Virus record (IMG/VR): IMGVR_UViG_3300009320_000008
Coordinates: 16,339-80,338 of that record
Direction: 5' to 3' (one strand)
DNA from: a virus
DNA length: 64,000 nt
The notes beneath the pieces were generated by a model that did not search any database, had not been told where the DNA came from, and worked only from the letters and a program-made list of their open reading frames with translations. The translations under genes and the position numbers were made by a program. Numbering within the stretch: the first letter of the stretch is position 1; the number at the start of each line of letters is the position of its first letter. Shown here in pieces: positions 8,310 through 16,493 of this stretch.

Positions 8310-8623
8310 ACCTCCTCCATCCTGCATGAGTCATTATCAATATAAAGATCGGCTCGAAACTTTCCCATAATTAGGTAATGAAACATGACTTCGTGTTCCA
8401 TAAGCCATTCTAAGGTCGATTTATATCCCTCCCAAGGACGGGCGGTATAAATGACAACATTATTGTATTTGGCAAGGTTGTTAACCTTGTCTATATTCTC
8501 TTTGATTGGAATCATTTTTGGATAGTATAAATGAAAGTCCATCCATTCTATTATTCCTTCTGGAGCTGTGCATAGGGTTTCGTCCAGATCAACAGCTATG
8601 CTTTTTCCTTTTATTTCATCCAC
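8306..8623 (-). CDS. HAD-like hydrolase
   Basis: 105 aa. HAD superfamily motif I is present as VDLDETLC (first Asp nucleophile, second Asp acid), motif II as VIYTARPW and a late acidic motif as LYIDND. This is the small capless type seen in many phages. Its substrate is unknown; within this operon a phosphate-removal step on a pterin or nucleotide intermediate is possible but not shown. It overlaps gat-queC by eight bases. Confidence 0.8.
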   Translation of the reverse strand: MDEIKGKSIAVDLDETLCTAPEGIIEWMDFHLYYPKMIPIKENIDKVNNLAKYNNVVIYTARPWEGYKSTLEWLMEHEVMFHYLIMGKFRADLYIDNDSCRMEEV

Positions 8624-10229
8624 TGTTTAATTCCTTCACGAATGATAATAGCTTTTCCTTTGCACTGTCGGGTAATTCAAGACGGGAGATAATATTGCTG
8701 ACTGAAGCAGTTTTAACCTTCTCTGCCATCTTGGGACGTTCCCTCAGTATTCCTCCAACATCTGCAAACTTTCGTTTGTCCTCAACTCCGGCTCTATCTG
8801 CGGCAATCATGGACAGTTTGGTACTACCACAATATGTGCAAAGGATATGATGTGAGTAAAATGTTACAGGATTGTCACAACTGATTGTATGTTCAAATGG
8901 AAATATCATTGCATCCCCAAGCACCCATGCCTCTGTCTTGGTAATGTTTCGCATGACCGGCAGGAATTTGATATACTCCCCTGTAATCGTCCCGTACTTT
9001 CGCATCATATCTATGGCCTCCGCGAATTGAAAGGAGTTGTCAGGGTAGCCTCCCGTCTCCTCTGACAACTGCGCCCAACCAGCGGCAATATATACCTCAT
9101 TTACATTTTGGGATATAAGGTACGTCTCCGCACAGGCCAATAGATACGATGTGAAAATGGCATTCCTGGCTGGAACCCATGCAATTGTGGACTTGATATT
9201 ATCTCCTCCGCTGTCAATCTTTATGTCTGAATCTGTAAGCATTCCATTCCCTGAGAAATGCATGAACTGGTCTGTCAAATCAAATTCAAACATCTGGATG
9301 CGGAGTGCTCCACTCAGAGTTTGTGCTGCCCACCTTTCTGCTGATTCTGCTTTTTGTCCGTATCTGAAGTGTATCATAACAGGTTCATATCCAGAATGCT
9401 TCAATATGTAAGCTGTTAATCCACTATCGATGCCTCCAGAAGCAGAAACGAACACCCGTTTTTTCTTGGCGGGTTGAGGATTTTTGAATGTGGGATGAAT
9501 GAAATTGGGGGAGTAGGTTTGCTTGTGCTGCATTCCACTGTCTAAATCGGTTTCGATGATGGTGTATCCTTCAACGTAATGATGATACCAGTTCTCCCAT
9601 ACGTTCATCCCGTCTTTGCGGCATCCGGTCATGCTATACAGGGCTTCTTCCAATGCATCATTGTCCGAATGCATGAAGTATCCAACACCTTTTACATACA
9701 TATGAGCAAGAGGATTGAAAGATGTTACCGCATACATCTTATTTTTGTTTCGATCTATCATGACAAAGGCAAACGAACCACTTAGATATTCCATGGTTCG
9801 TTTCATGTCCCTACCCTGCTGTTCGTATGCAGCAAGGATAATCTCGGAGTCGATTTCAGTAGCATAATTAAAAGATAATATACGAACGGATTCTGTCACT
9901 CCTCCATTATGAATAAGGAATTTGCCGTCACTAAAGATGGGTTGTAGCATACTCTTATTCGTAGATTTTTCAGTTTCGGGAGTAGCTCTGCTACAGAACA
10001 AAAGGACATCCCCAACGTTCATGTATTCTTTTATCCATAATATAATTTCTTCCACTTCTATCTTTTTTGGATTTAAGATCCAATGGGAGGAAGGAATCCC
10101 ATCTCCATCACATACTATGCAAGCCCCAAATCCATCTTGTCCTCTCTTACCTGCCTCTAAAATAAGAGTTTCAAGGGTTTTAAAATTTGGGATTGATTCC
10201 CTTGCCCAGAACGCAAATATTCCACACAT
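8616..10229 (-). CDS. gat-queC: Glutamine amidotransferase-QueC fusion (Gat-QueC), predicted archaeosine-forming enzyme
   Basis: 537 aa, two domains. Residues 1-240 are a class II glutamine amidotransferase: Cys2 nucleophile (MCGIFAFW), FCSRATPET at 79-86 and LIHNGGVTES at 105-114. Residues 257-500 are a QueC-type PP-loop domain: SGGIDS at 264-269 and WVPARN at 351-356. The zinc-site cysteines are Cys451, Cys464 and Cys467, while the position of the fourth is Thr470, and the QueC YPDC motif reads YPDN (395-398). Loss of these residues separates it from the true QueC at 7 kb. In crenarchaea and in phage 9g, Gat-QueC fusions are linked to conversion of the preQ0 nitrile to the archaeosine amidine with ammonia from glutamine. 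This gene therefore predicts dG+ or a derivative in the phage DNA. Confidence 0.9.
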   Translation of the reverse strand: MCGIFAFWARESIPNFKTLETLILEAGKRGQDGFGACIVCDGDGIPSSHWILNPKKIEVEEIILWIKEYMNVGDVLLFCSRATPETEKSTNKSMLQPIFSDGKFLIHNGGVTESVRILSFNYATEIDSEIILAAYEQQGRDMKRTMEYLSGSFAFVMIDRNKNKMYAVTSFNPLAHMYVKGVGYFMHSDNDALEEALYSMTGCRKDGMNVWENWYHHYVEGYTIIETDLDSGMQHKQTYSPNFIHPTFKNPQPAKKKRVFVSASGGIDSGLTAYILKHSGYEPVMIHFRYGQKAESAERWAAQTLSGALRIQMFEFDLTDQFMHFSGNGMLTDSDIKIDSGGDNIKSTIAWVPARNAIFTSYLLACAETYLISQNVNEVYIAAGWAQLSEETGGYPDNSFQFAEAIDMMRKYGTITGEYIKFLPVMRNITKTEAWVLGDAMIFPFEHTISCDNPVTFYSHHILCTYCGSTKLSMIAADRAGVEDKRKFADVGGILRERPKMAEKVKTASVSNIISRLELPDSAKEKLLSFVKELNSG

Positions 10230-10232
10230 AAT

Positions 10233-10433
10233 TCACCCCTCCAACAATCTTTTAAAATTAGTACACGATATAGGATCTGGGATTCCTTTAAGAATTAAAT
10301 CTGGAAGTGTGGGGTGATCGTCTGTGCCAATAATTTCATACACCTTATTCTTTTCAAGGCATGACATTAAAGGTAAAAATCCGCATTGCTGAACGAAATC
10401 CCCTTTCTTCATCAAATTATATTCATTACTCAT
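10233..10433 (-). CDS. Hypothetical protein, 66 aa
   Basis: Small protein of unknown function (starts MSNEYNLMKKGDFVQQ) with two isolated cysteines. The ATG at 10433 overlaps the radical SAM stop as ATGA and follows GAGAGGAT. It lies three bases upstream of gat-queC. Confidence 0.68.
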   Translation of the reverse strand: MSNEYNLMKKGDFVQQCGFLPLMSCLEKNKVYEIIGTDDHPTLPDLILKGIPDPISCTNFKRLLEG

Positions 10434-11458
10434 TTTATTATCCTCTCTGACCATTTTTGTTTAGGAATATGTTTTCCGGCATGTGACGAAAAGATTTTCT
10501 TTCCAAACTTTGGTTCTCTTTTCTTCCAATAATCATACATCCATGGATATGACCATCCGCATCTTGGGCATTGCATGGCATCGTCAAACACACTAAGCCT
10601 CCACTTCTCCCATTTGTCAGGCAAATCGAATATCGACATTTGGGAAGTGAGTTCTCCCTTTCTGTATCCACAAACACGCAGAGAACCATCCGCGTCGATG
10701 GTAGGACCTCCATATGGATTGCCTAAACAATGCCAATTCATACTAATAAGGTGTGAATAGTCTCCAAAAAACATTTCCCGATTTTGAATGAGATTATTCC
10801 TTGAGCTTATGGCTTTGTGGATTTCATATTTGAGTGCGGGGTGATCGGATTCTCTAAAAAGCAGATCTTCAATTTTGTATCCTTCAGGAAAAAAGTCAAA
10901 TCCTCCGCCTTTGTTCCAATGAATGAAATTTATTCCCACATTGATACCGAGTTTAGATAGTTCCTTCACCGTATCCGAAACAAATTCATAATTTCCTTTA
11001 TGAACTGTTATTGTGCCTTGGCAGTCTATGTGTGGATAGTTCTTTCTGGTAAACATTAAAGCTTTCCATCCATTATAAGACTTCTGCTCGTCATGGGACA
11101 TCATATCCCATTTCAAATACTTCAAGTGTGAAATGGGCCAATCAATTCCGCATGACAGGTTATCTAACCCTGCATTGAAATTATTATAATACCATTTTTC
11201 AAATAGTTCAGGGGGAGCTGAGGTATATAAGGCATAGGGCACCTTATTCGCCTTGATGATATATCTTAAATCGTTTCCCAATAACCATGTTTCATTTCCA
11301 AGGATCAGATTGAAGTCAACACCCATTTTATGTAGGATATCAAAAACCTCTATCCATTGTTTTGCATTGAGTTCTGGATTTTCTAAGTTGGAATCTCGGA
11401 GTCGGCAGTAGTCACATTTCCTTGGGCATCGTCTTGTCAGGTAAGTTAATGAATTCAT
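10430..11458 (-). CDS. Radical SAM enzyme of unknown substrate in the deazaguanine operon
   Basis: 342 aa. The canonical iron-sulfur motif C-x3-C-x2-C is at Cys11, Cys15, Cys18 (RRCPRKCDYC). A TIM-barrel-like middle is followed by a C-terminal Cys-rich part (CGYRKGE, then CPRCGW) that resembles a SPASM/twitch-type auxiliary cluster. It is distinct from QueE, which is encoded separately. It overlaps the SDR gene by four bases and lies between folE and gat-queC, so it probably acts in the same pathway, perhaps tailoring the deazaguanine base or a cofactor. No specific substrate can be assigned. Confidence 0.85.
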   Translation of the reverse strand: MNSLTYLTRRCPRKCDYCRLRDSNLENPELNAKQWIEVFDILHKMGVDFNLILGNETWLLGNDLRYIIKANKVPYALYTSAPPELFEKWYYNNFNAGLDNLSCGIDWPISHLKYLKWDMMSHDEQKSYNGWKALMFTRKNYPHIDCQGTITVHKGNYEFVSDTVKELSKLGINVGINFIHWNKGGGFDFFPEGYKIEDLLFRESDHPALKYEIHKAISSRNNLIQNREMFFGDYSHLISMNWHCLGNPYGGPTIDADGSLRVCGYRKGELTSQMSIFDLPDKWEKWRLSVFDDAMQCPRCGWSYPWMYDYWKKREPKFGKKIFSSHAGKHIPKQKWSERIIK

Positions 11459-12114
11459 GCCGTTAATCCCCCATCAACAACGATGTTTGCCCCTGTCAGA
11501 GAAGGTGAAGTAAGGATATAAAAAACTATGTTGGCGATTTCTTTGGGTTGAATCTCCCTTTTGAGGGGAACCAATTCTCTTAGATGTTTGGGAAGTCTTC
11601 CAGGAACAAGGTTTGTGTTTGTAAATCCGGGGCTGATGCAGTTCACTCTGATTCTTTTTGGAGCGTAAAGTTTGGCGAAGGATTTTGTCATGTGGATCAT
11701 GGCGGCTTTTGCAGCTCCATACATGGGCTCCTCCGGGCTTGCTTCTATTCCAGAAGTTGAAGCAATGTTAATAATATTTCCCCCGTTTTTTATTCGGAGA
11801 TTTTTGGCGATCATGAAAGGGGAAAGAAAGTTCAGCTTTAGAAGCTCCAGCTCAATAAAATTTTCATTGAATCGCAAAGCTCCGGCATTGTTCACCAGAA
11901 GATCAACCTTTCTTCTTCCTATCCTTTTATGGATACGTCTGACAGCAGTGTAATAATTCCTGCGTTTGGAAAGGTCAACATCGGACTTTGAAATACCGAC
12001 TATTGACCACATACCCATTGGAGAGAATACTCCCTCTTTTTTTAATAGGTCGGCTATTGCCTTCCCAATACCAGAAGAATGACCTGTTATAACGGCAATG
12101 TTTTCCCTGAGCAT
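11455..12114 (-). CDS. Short-chain dehydrogenase/reductase (SDR)
   Basis: 219 aa classical SDR. The nucleotide-binding motif TGHSSGIG is at residues 10-17, NNAG at 75-78, a serine in the IAST/S region near 119-121 and the catalytic Tyr132-x3-Lys136 (MYGAAKAA). The C-terminus carries SPGFTNTNL and VVDGG, both typical. It would be a soluble NAD(P)H-dependent oxidoreductase. Location between folE and the radical SAM gene suggests a reductive step in pterin or deazaguanine chemistry; a sepiapterin-reductase-like function is one possibility. Confidence 0.88.
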   Translation of the reverse strand: MLRENIAVITGHSSGIGKAIADLLKKEGVFSPMGMWSIVGISKSDVDLSKRRNYYTAVRRIHKRIGRRKVDLLVNNAGALRFNENFIELELLKLNFLSPFMIAKNLRIKNGGNIINIASTSGIEASPEEPMYGAAKAAMIHMTKSFAKLYAPKRIRVNCISPGFTNTNLVPGRLPKHLRELVPLKREIQPKEIANIVFYILTSPSLTGANIVVDGGLTA

Positions 12115-12117
12115 TTT

Positions 12118-12690
12118 TTATCCCCTTTGTGATAATTCGATAAGCTGTAATGCTTCCATTTTTACCTCTTGCTCATAGAATATCCCATTTATGGCGGAGG
12201 TTGTCATTCCGGATCTATTACTTTGTCTTACTCCACGGCATTGCATGCAACCATGGGAAGCTCTCATTACAATCATAGCTCCTTGGGGTTTTAATTCTTT
12301 AACAAAAGCATTTAATACTTCCCTACCGAGATTTTCTTGTATCTGAGGACGTCTTGCATAATGGTGAATTAGTCTGGCACATTTTGAGGCACCGATCAGT
12401 TTATCTTGTGGGATGTATAATACCCAAGCAAGACCAATGAAAGGTAAGAAGTGATGGGAACATGTGGAAGTAAAGTCGATGTTATCCAACATTACTATTT
12501 GATTGTCTTTTGAAGAATTGGGAAATGATTTGAATCCATCAAACTTTTTCCCAACCCTTGAAAAGAGTTCTTTACAATACATTTTAGAAACTCTTTTCGG
12601 AGTATCTTTGAGATTAGGGTCGTTGATATCGAGTCCCAAACCCTTTGTGATTATCTCCGAAAAGAGTTTTTCAATGAGATCCTTGTCCAT
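12118..12690 (-). CDS. folE: GTP cyclohydrolase I (FolE)
   Basis: About 190 aa, the normal length. It forms 7,8-dihydroneopterin triphosphate from GTP, the first step of preQ0 synthesis. Seen motifs are FTSTCSHHFLPF (zinc Cys79, His81/82), IGASKCARL, YARRPQIQE and SHGCMQCRGV with zinc Cys153. The ATG at 12690 is given; an in-frame TTG six bases earlier is possible because the upstream gene ends at 12698. Confidence 0.93.
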   Translation of the reverse strand: MDKDLIEKLFSEIITKGLGLDINDPNLKDTPKRVSKMYCKELFSRVGKKFDGFKSFPNSSKDNQIVMLDNIDFTSTCSHHFLPFIGLAWVLYIPQDKLIGASKCARLIHHYARRPQIQENLGREVLNAFVKELKPQGAMIVMRASHGCMQCRGVRQSNRSGMTTSAINGIFYEQEVKMEALQLIELSQRG

Positions 12691-12697
12691 TGTCAAT

Positions 12698-13291
12698 CTA
12701 CTTCTTGTCCGATGTCGGGGGATTCACCGCAGTGATGATGGCGGTGGCCGCTTCCTTTTCCCCTTGCTCATTGAAGACCCATCCCCACTTCTTTTTGCAG
12801 TAGCCGATGTGTCCTTTGAGTTGGGCCAGGTTCCATTCCTTTACCTGGAGGCCTTTTTCCTTGGTGAAGGCATTGGCCCCGGCAACGATGTCCACCAGTT
12901 TGTTCCCTTCGACCAACATGGCGTTGACTTTTTGGGTGGTGGTTTTGGGATCGGCCACGGTCTTTTTCAATTCGTCCAGGGACTTGCCGAGAGAAGATCC
13001 GATTTTCAATCCCTTTGGCCGTCCCTGCCCACCCGATTTTTTGGCATTGGGATCGGGGGCCGGGTCCTTGGCCTCGTCCGACAGATTGTCATTGTAGAAC
13101 TGAATGCAGATTTCCGGAATTTCTGCTTCCGCTTCGTGCATTTTGACCAGGTTGGCCTCAAAGGTCTCGATCATGACCGTTTTGGCGACGCCGACAGTCC
13201 GCATGGGTGGCTCAATTTTACATCCATCATTCAATGCCACAATAGCAGCCTTCAATTCTCCAAAAACAATGTTTGGTGCGGTTTTAGCCAT
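12698..13291 (-). CDS. Unknown protein of a three-member phage paralogue family
   Basis: 197 aa. The middle is a Lys/Gly/Pro-rich linker (DPNAKKSGGQGRPKG). The C-terminal part LVEGNKLVDIVAGANA...LKGHIGYCKKKWGW matches the pattern of the 34835-35608 protein (LIQGHTLQEMVDFIKA...CKAFIKHRV) and more weakly the 39082-39498 protein. It is preceded by AAAGGAGGAACGCAA and a promoter, so it heads the folE/gat-queC operon. Base use is visibly more GC-rich than its neighbours, suggesting separate acquisition. A DNA-binding or chromatin-like role is speculation. Confidence 0.78.
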   Translation of the reverse strand: MAKTAPNIVFGELKAAIVALNDGCKIEPPMRTVGVAKTVMIETFEANLVKMHEAEAEIPEICIQFYNDNLSDEAKDPAPDPNAKKSGGQGRPKGLKIGSSLGKSLDELKKTVADPKTTTQKVNAMLVEGNKLVDIVAGANAFTKEKGLQVKEWNLAQLKGHIGYCKKKWGWVFNEQGEKEAATAIITAVNPPTSDKK

Positions 13292-13356
13292 TTGCGTTCC
13301 TCCTTTTCGTTGTGCGTTAATTTGTGGGACTGTACCCTGTCTAAACGTTCAATAGT

Positions 13357-13362
13357 ACTATA
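13357..13362 (-). promoter_or_regulatory. Candidate extended -10 promoter of the folE/gat-queC operon
   Basis: TATAGT preceded by TG-C (extended -10) lies 65 bases upstream of the 12698-13291 gene start. The -35 region is poor. The position directly after the hairpin that follows queE suggests an operon boundary. Confidence 0.45.
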
Positions 13363-13385
13363 GCATACTTTTGGGTTAGCCGCCC

Positions 13386-13434
13386 AGGAAAAATGAAAAT
13401 TTTTTCACATTTTTTCGAAACTTGCATTTTTCCT
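13386..13434 (-). terminator. Hairpin between queE and the next operon
   Basis: A perfect 10-bp stem AGGAAAAATG/CATTTTTCCT encloses an A/T-rich loop, just after the queE stop. There is no clean T-run after the stem, so it may be a weak terminator or an RNA-processing structure. Confidence 0.45.
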
Positions 13435-13444
13435 CAAGAACGAT

Positions 13445-15052
13445 CTATTTGACTTCTTTCAGATCGATAAGTTTATGGAGCTGTGTGTTAATAACCACCT
13501 CGTGGAGATTGTGTTTATTCAGCTCTTTTAGGATGTCAGGAACGCTGATATCCGCAAATCCCGTATTTACCGGAGATATTGCCATCCTCGCCGCAAGTCC
13601 CATCCCATTAAACATTTTTATTTTATTGATGGCAAAATCAAGGTCATTATTCCCATCTACTACAAATTTAACGAAATCCTTATAGTTTAGTTTCCTGACG
13701 AAATTTAACCTGCCTATTACATAATGAGCCATTCCAGAACTTGGACATTTATAATCTACCACCCAATTGGCAGCTAATGTGGGAGGAATCCATGTTCCAT
13801 TTGTTTCAATTGTGACCACAATATTTTGTCCCGCAAGTTTTGAAACAAGATGTGCGACCTCATCGATTTGAAGGAGAGGCTCACCTCCTGTTATAGTCAC
13901 TTTGGCCGTTCCAAGTTGCATGATTTGATCAAAGACCTTTTTTACAGGGGTTTCGGTTCCTGAATCAGGAGATTGTGCGTACTTGGTGTCGCAGTTATGC
14001 ACCCACATATAATCTACAAGATAAGAATTATATGGAAAGCATGATATGTTCCACACTTTTAGTGGTTTTGGGCGGGTTGAAGGCGGATAATCATTTCTAT
14101 CTATATGTTTTATTTCTTCTACTTTATACCCGTTTAATGCTGTCAGTCTGTTTCTACTTTTGACGGAAAGGTTCTTTCCGTCTTTTCTTTCTCCCCTCCA
14201 AAAACTATATCCTCTTTTATGAATCTTGTTATGACAAGGATAACAAGAAATAAGGAGGTTCTCCCAATCATCATTTTTCTTATCTGCGTCTTTATGATGG
14301 ACACAACATTTTATATTGGTCTTCCCACACTCTTTACATGTATTTATTATTCCTTTCTTGCACAGATTTTTTAGGTAATTATAATTTGTATTTATTCCCC
14401 CTCTCCAATTCGGATTTTTATCACCCATCATTTTAAGAGATAATTTCTTTTTTGTTTCCTTATACTTCCTCTCAGATAAAGTACTAAAGGGATGTAAATA
14501 AATGCCTTGTTCCTGTTTTTTCTTAATGCTTGATGATATTTTTATACCTATTTTTTTATAATCTTTTCCCTTCCCTGATTTCCGTGCCACTCTGGGATCT
14601 TTCATTGGGTTTCTTTCGCCCATTTTTGAGAATGATGCTTTTTGATTTGGGGATGAATGAAGGATCATATCTCCTATTTTTAAATTTTTGGTTTTAATCA
14701 TTCCCTTAGTTGTGAAAAACGGATGCTCCTCCGTCACAAAGTAGGACACACCATTTATTTTCAACCTAAACCAAGAATTGACCTCTCTCGTAATTACCTC
14801 TTTTACTTCTGTTTCAACAAGGTTTTTGTTTTCATCAAAAGTCATTAACCAATCCCCAACTTTCATATCCATCAATTTTTTATTGGGAACTCTTGACGTT
14901 ATTATTCTTGGAATTTTTCTTCCATTTATAATTCCAAAACAATAGGCGCATTTGATGTTACATCCCGCAAGTCTTACAAATACAGTTTGCGTTCCTTGTC
15001 CATACCAATTAACTTCCCCATCTATCGATTTGAAAATGCTGAAAACGTTCAT
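13445..15052 (-). CDS. queE: 7-carboxy-7-deazaguanine synthase (QueE) interrupted by an intein
   Basis: 535 aa precursor. Joined exteins (residues 1-37 and 354-535) give a 219 aa QueE with the radical SAM motif C-N-I-K-C-A-Y-C followed by DTKYAQ, then TITGGEPLLQ, IETNGTW and VVDYKCP. QueE is a SAM-dependent enzyme converting 6-carboxytetrahydropterin to 7-carboxy-7-deazaguanine. Cys31 and Cys35 lie in the N-extein; the third cluster cysteine is Cys354, the first residue of the C-extein, so the 4Fe-4S site can form only after splicing. The gene starts 12 bases after queD ends, behind AAGGAGGACCAGGA. Confidence 0.93.
   Translation of the reverse strand: MNVFSIFKSIDGEVNWYGQGTQTVFVRLAGCNIKCAYCFGIINGRKIPRIITSRVPNKKLMDMKVGDWLMTFDENKNLVETEVKEVITREVNSWFRLKINGVSYFVTEEHPFFTTKGMIKTKNLKIGDMILHSSPNQKASFSKMGERNPMKDPRVARKSGKGKDYKKIGIKISSSIKKKQEQGIYLHPFSTLSERKYKETKKKLSLKMMGDKNPNWRGGINTNYNYLKNLCKKGIINTCKECGKTNIKCCVHHKDADKKNDDWENLLISCYPCHNKIHKRGYSFWRGERKDGKNLSVKSRNRLTALNGYKVEEIKHIDRNDYPPSTRPKPLKVWNISCFPYNSYLVDYMWVHNCDTKYAQSPDSGTETPVKKVFDQIMQLGTAKVTITGGEPLLQIDEVAHLVSKLAGQNIVVTIETNGTWIPPTLAANWVVDYKCPSSGMAHYVIGRLNFVRKLNYKDFVKFVVDGNNDLDFAINKIKMFNGMGLAARMAISPVNTGFADISVPDILKELNKHNLHEVVINTQLHKLIDLKEVK
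13994..14941 (-). mobile_element. Intein with HNH homing endonuclease inside QueE
   Basis: 316 aa (residues 38-353). It begins with Cys38 (CFGIINGRKIPRI, block A), has VTEEHPFF (block B, T-x-x-H type), and ends WNISCFPYNSYLVDYMWVHN with terminal His-Asn before the +1 Cys. The inserted endonuclease carries two NUMOD3-like stretches (GERNPMKDP and GDKNPNWRGG) and an HNH core with C-x2-C zinc knuckles: CKECGK, CCVHHKDADKKN, ENL and CYPCHNKIHK. It should be a mobile splicing element that homes into intein-free queE genes. Confidence 0.93.
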
Positions 15053-15064
15053 TCCTGGTCCTCC

Positions 15065-15469
15065 TTAAAAATATTGATCTTCTCTTCTCCACTCGGCGTA
15101 ACAGGTTTCGGTTTCCCACAGACGAACACGGGAGACACTTCTGAAACTTGAAAAGGGCTTTGTTCCTCCTTCTTTCGGTTCTTCCAGTTTTTCCCGAAGG
15201 ATTGAAACTATATACAAAATCATATGCTCGGCGGTGGGGTTACCGAAGGTGTCATTTAACAGTTCGTGATCAAATTTTTCCACCACAGGTCGCACTATTT
15301 CTTTCAGGTCAGCAAAATCCATCACCATACCAGAAACAGTAGAAATCGTACCTTTTATTTCGACTTCCAGTTTATAACTATGCCCATGGAGGTTTTGGCA
15401 TTTCCCCACATGTAAAGGCAGCCGGTGGGCAGCTTCAAATGTAAACCTCTTACATATTCTTATCAGCAT
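15065..15469 (-). CDS. queD: 6-carboxy-5,6,7,8-tetrahydropterin synthase (QueD)
   Basis: 134 aa of the PTPS/QueD fold. Zinc ligands His15, His28 and His30 are visible in FEAAHRLP and NLHGHSY, the catalytic Cys24 in GKCQNLHGH, and the substrate-binding VRLWETETCYAEW near the end. It makes 6-carboxytetrahydropterin from the FolE product for QueE. The start follows AAAGGAGGTAAAAA and overlaps a small membrane protein gene by 20 bases. Confidence 0.93.
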   Translation of the reverse strand: MLIRICKRFTFEAAHRLPLHVGKCQNLHGHSYKLEVEIKGTISTVSGMVMDFADLKEIVRPVVEKFDHELLNDTFGNPTAEHMILYIVSILREKLEEPKEGGTKPFSSFRSVSRVRLWETETCYAEWRREDQYF

Positions 15470-15677
15470 TTTTTACCTCCTTTAGTGAGGACAACATAAT
15501 GATTATCCCCTGTATGATTCGTTCTCCTTCGTCTGTTTCTCCAGGAACGATGGATGTAATTATCCATATCAAAAATATACAGACCAACAATCGCAATCTA
15601 TCCCAGACTCGTTTCCAACCAACAAGAACGCCTGTCCATTTGATCTCAGAAGTTTGGTGTGTCATTAAGTTTTTCAT
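15450..15677 (-). CDS. Small membrane protein, 75 aa
   Basis: A basic, Trp-rich N-terminus is followed by one hydrophobic segment (LLVCIFLIWIITSIVPG) and a second weaker one (IIQGIIIMLSSL). It starts behind GGAGGGAG and runs into the queD start. Function unknown. Confidence 0.6.
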   Translation of the reverse strand: MKNLMTHQTSEIKWTGVLVGWKRVWDRLRLLVCIFLIWIITSIVPGETDEGERIIQGIIIMLSSLKEVKNADKNM

Positions 15678-15778
15678 TAAACTCCCTCCATTGTGTGTCT
15701 TTGATATGCATTATTGGGAATAAGGGGATTTTATTTCCCTCAAAAGAAAGATCCTCTGGTGATCTATATAAATTGCAT

Positions 15779-16492
15779 TCATAGTTTTTTTGAGGAAAGA
15801 CCAAAGCCAAGAATAACGTCTGTTGGATCAGTTAAAAATCTGTTGCAGGTTGTGGACGGTAAATCTGAACATCCTAACCAACTATTGGCATGTGCCTTTT
15901 GGATAATACCTCCACTCACCCACATTTGAAATACTATAGAGAAGGGGACACATATAGCCGCTGATGTTCTCTTTGAAAGTTCTTTGAACAATTCAGGTTC
16001 CGTTCCAATGAATTTGTGAATCCCAACTAATGAATGCCTCCAGAATACCCAATAAAGCTTATGAGCAGGACGTTCTATCAACCATTGTTTGTGTTTTGTT
16101 ACCTGGAAATTATACAAGTTACAATGATTTCCATTACATACAGATTTGCTTTCATATCCTTCCTTTTTTCTCTTACTATACACATCCATTTTAACGCCTG
16201 TTACTTTGGATATCGTTCCACTTCTCTCTCGTGCATAGGGAATGATATGATTGGAATTTTTTATTGGGAATAGCCTTGTATGGATCAATCCTCCGAATAT
16301 TCCCGCTGTAAGACATTCGAAGAACAATCCCATTTTTACATGTGCGGTTTTAGGTTTAAATCTTTTGTGAGGCATTCCTGGAATTAAGCATTGCTTCATT
16401 CTTCCCCGGGTCGATCCAATAACCGTGATATTTTTCTTCCAAGATTTGTAGGTTTTAGTTCCTATTAGCATTTGTGGAAATGGGGAGGGCAT
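15779..16492 (-). CDS. Hypothetical protein, 237 aa
   Basis: Unrecognised basic protein. The ATG at 16492 lies just after the helicase stop behind GGAGATAGA; longer in-frame extension into the helicase gene is less likely. It contains NVCNGNHCNLYN-like Cys/His residues in the middle (SVCNGNHCNLYNFQ) and many aromatic residues, with a GGIIQKAHANSWLGC segment near the end. Context between helicase and queD gives no function. Confidence 0.68.
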   Translation of the reverse strand: MPSPFPQMLIGTKTYKSWKKNITVIGSTRGRMKQCLIPGMPHKRFKPKTAHVKMGLFFECLTAGIFGGLIHTRLFPIKNSNHIIPYARERSGTISKVTGVKMDVYSKRKKEGYESKSVCNGNHCNLYNFQVTKHKQWLIERPAHKLYWVFWRHSLVGIHKFIGTEPELFKELSKRTSAAICVPFSIVFQMWVSGGIIQKAHANSWLGCSDLPSTTCNRFLTDPTDVILGFGLSSKKL

Positions 16493-16493
16493 T

